From: an uncultured Litorilinea sp.
GTDB taxonomy: Bacteria > Chloroflexota > Anaerolineae > Caldilineales > Caldilineaceae
Length of the DNA stretch: 6,792 bases
Direction of reading: 5' to 3'
Assembly (NCBI GenBank): GCA_946885925.1
Contig: CAMPHP010000163.1
Coordinates: 1-6,792, forward strand
This document shows, in pieces, positions 6,551-6,792 of this stretch (its first letter is position 1; each line of letters begins with the position of its first letter). The position numbers were made by a program, and so were the translations under genes. Under the pieces are notes generated by a model. That model worked only from the letters and a program-made list of their open reading frames with translations. It was not told where the DNA came from and did no database searches.

Positions 6551-6578
6551 GCGATAGAATATATGCGATAGAATATAT
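6551..6578 (+). repeat. Exact 14-bp tandem duplication
   Basis: GCGATAGAATATAT is present twice head to tail (6551-6564 and 6565-6578), ending 13 nt before the start of the C45-like gene. Each copy contains TAGAAT, a -10-like hexamer. It may be a simple replication-slippage duplication, a doubled -10 region or a two-site operator. The repeat is exact and seen directly; its function is unknown. Confidence 0.85.
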
Positions 6579-6591
6579 AGGTAGAGACTCC

Positions 6592-6792
6592 ATGATCACT
6601 CACACATTCCCACTTGTTGAAGTTTCGGGTGATGCCTATGAGCTAGGCTACCAGCATGGCGCACAGGCGGCTCACCTGATCGAGCGTTACTTATTGCTCA
6701 CCGAGCGGCTGACAGACCAACCGCGCGATCTGCTTTGCCAGCGGGCATTGGCCTTTTTGCCCTATATGGAGAAATTAAGCCCTGCTTATGTG
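6592..6792 (+). CDS. Peptidase C45 / 6-aminopenicillanate acyltransferase-like protein, N-terminal part
   Basis: The first 67 codons of a gene that runs off the right edge. The opening FPLVEVSGDAYELGYQHGAQ (residues 6-25) is the typical start of the C45 family (acyl-CoA:6-aminopenicillanate acyltransferase, isopenicillin N acyltransferase). These are Ntn hydrolases that cut or form amide bonds after self-processing at an internal Cys. The family is usually about 330-400 residues, and the self-processing Gly-Cys lies beyond this window, so activity cannot be judged. No signal peptide is evident in the visible part. The SD is weak (AGGTAGAG at 6579-6586, just upstream of ATG 6592). It is transcribed divergently from the dioxygenase fusion gene, so shared regulation is possible. 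The family call rests on the N-terminal signature only. Confidence 0.75.
   Translation, partial: MITHTFPLVEVSGDAYELGYQHGAQAAHLIERYLLLTERLTDQPRDLLCQRALAFLPYMEKLSPAYV

Larger units (their letters stand above)
6401..6591. promoter_or_regulatory. Divergent intergenic control region
   Basis: This 191-nt gap separates the minus-strand fusion gene from the plus-strand C45-like gene and must hold promoters for both. A consensus-like TTGACA is at 6515-6520, but no good -10 box lies 16-18 bp downstream. TATACT at 6523-6528 and TAGAAT at 6555-6560 and 6569-6574 are -10-like but lack clear -35 partners. On the minus strand TATACA (6500-6495) with CTGTCA (6521-6516) is a weak candidate with only 15 bp between. 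No complete promoter can be named with confidence. Confidence 0.4.

Noticed and set aside
1..6792. CRISPR arrays, tRNA or rRNA genes, transposases or IS ends
   Set aside because: I saw no regularly spaced repeats, no cloverleaf-like sequence and no transposase motifs.

Overview
The window reads as an accessory metabolic region of a bacterium with about 55% G+C. Gene starts are mostly led by Shine-Dalgarno (SD) sites. The mix of families is often seen together in Chloroflexota and some other soil or sediment heterotrophs: a family 5 peptide-type ABC importer, an SMP-30/gluconolactonase, a Gfo/Idh/MocA protein, a phytanoyl-CoA dioxygenase-like protein and a C45 acyltransferase-like protein. That taxonomic reading is low-confidence inference; no rRNA or other marker gene is present.

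Layout: (1) 2-2702, plus strand: the C-terminal part of a family 5 solute-binding protein, then a DppB-type and a DppC-type permease. A strong hairpin with a T tract (709-750) lies between the binding protein and the permeases. A second intrinsic terminator (2730-2766) closes the unit. No ATPase gene is visible. (2) 2866-5012, plus strand: a two-gene unit of an SMP-30/lactonase beta-propeller and a Gfo/Idh/MocA protein. Its best promoter candidate (TTTACA, 17 bp, TATTAT) overlaps the preceding terminator. (3) 5025-5069: a perfect 14-bp inverted repeat between convergent genes, probably a shared terminator. (4) 5084-6400, minus strand: one uninterrupted frame joining a YdhG/DUF1801 domain to a complete Fe(II)/2-oxoglutarate dioxygenase (PhyH) domain. 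An ideal SD and ATG sit exactly at the domain junction. (5) 6401-6591: a divergent intergenic region with an exact 14-bp tandem duplication. (6) 6592 to the end, plus strand: the N-terminus of a peptidase C45 / 6-aminopenicillanate acyltransferase-like protein.

A plausible joint role is uptake of an oligopeptide-like or oligosaccharide-like compound followed by its modification through sugar or lactone chemistry, oxidation and amide chemistry. The substrate cannot be told from sequence alone. The most notable item is the fusion of a domain related to a proposed iron chaperone with an iron-dependent oxygenase, with a built-in second start that could also release the oxygenase alone. Next are the lactonase partner, a Gfo/Idh/MocA protein that lacks the EKP motif and carries GH109-like motifs, and the terminator-promoter overlap at 2730-2771.
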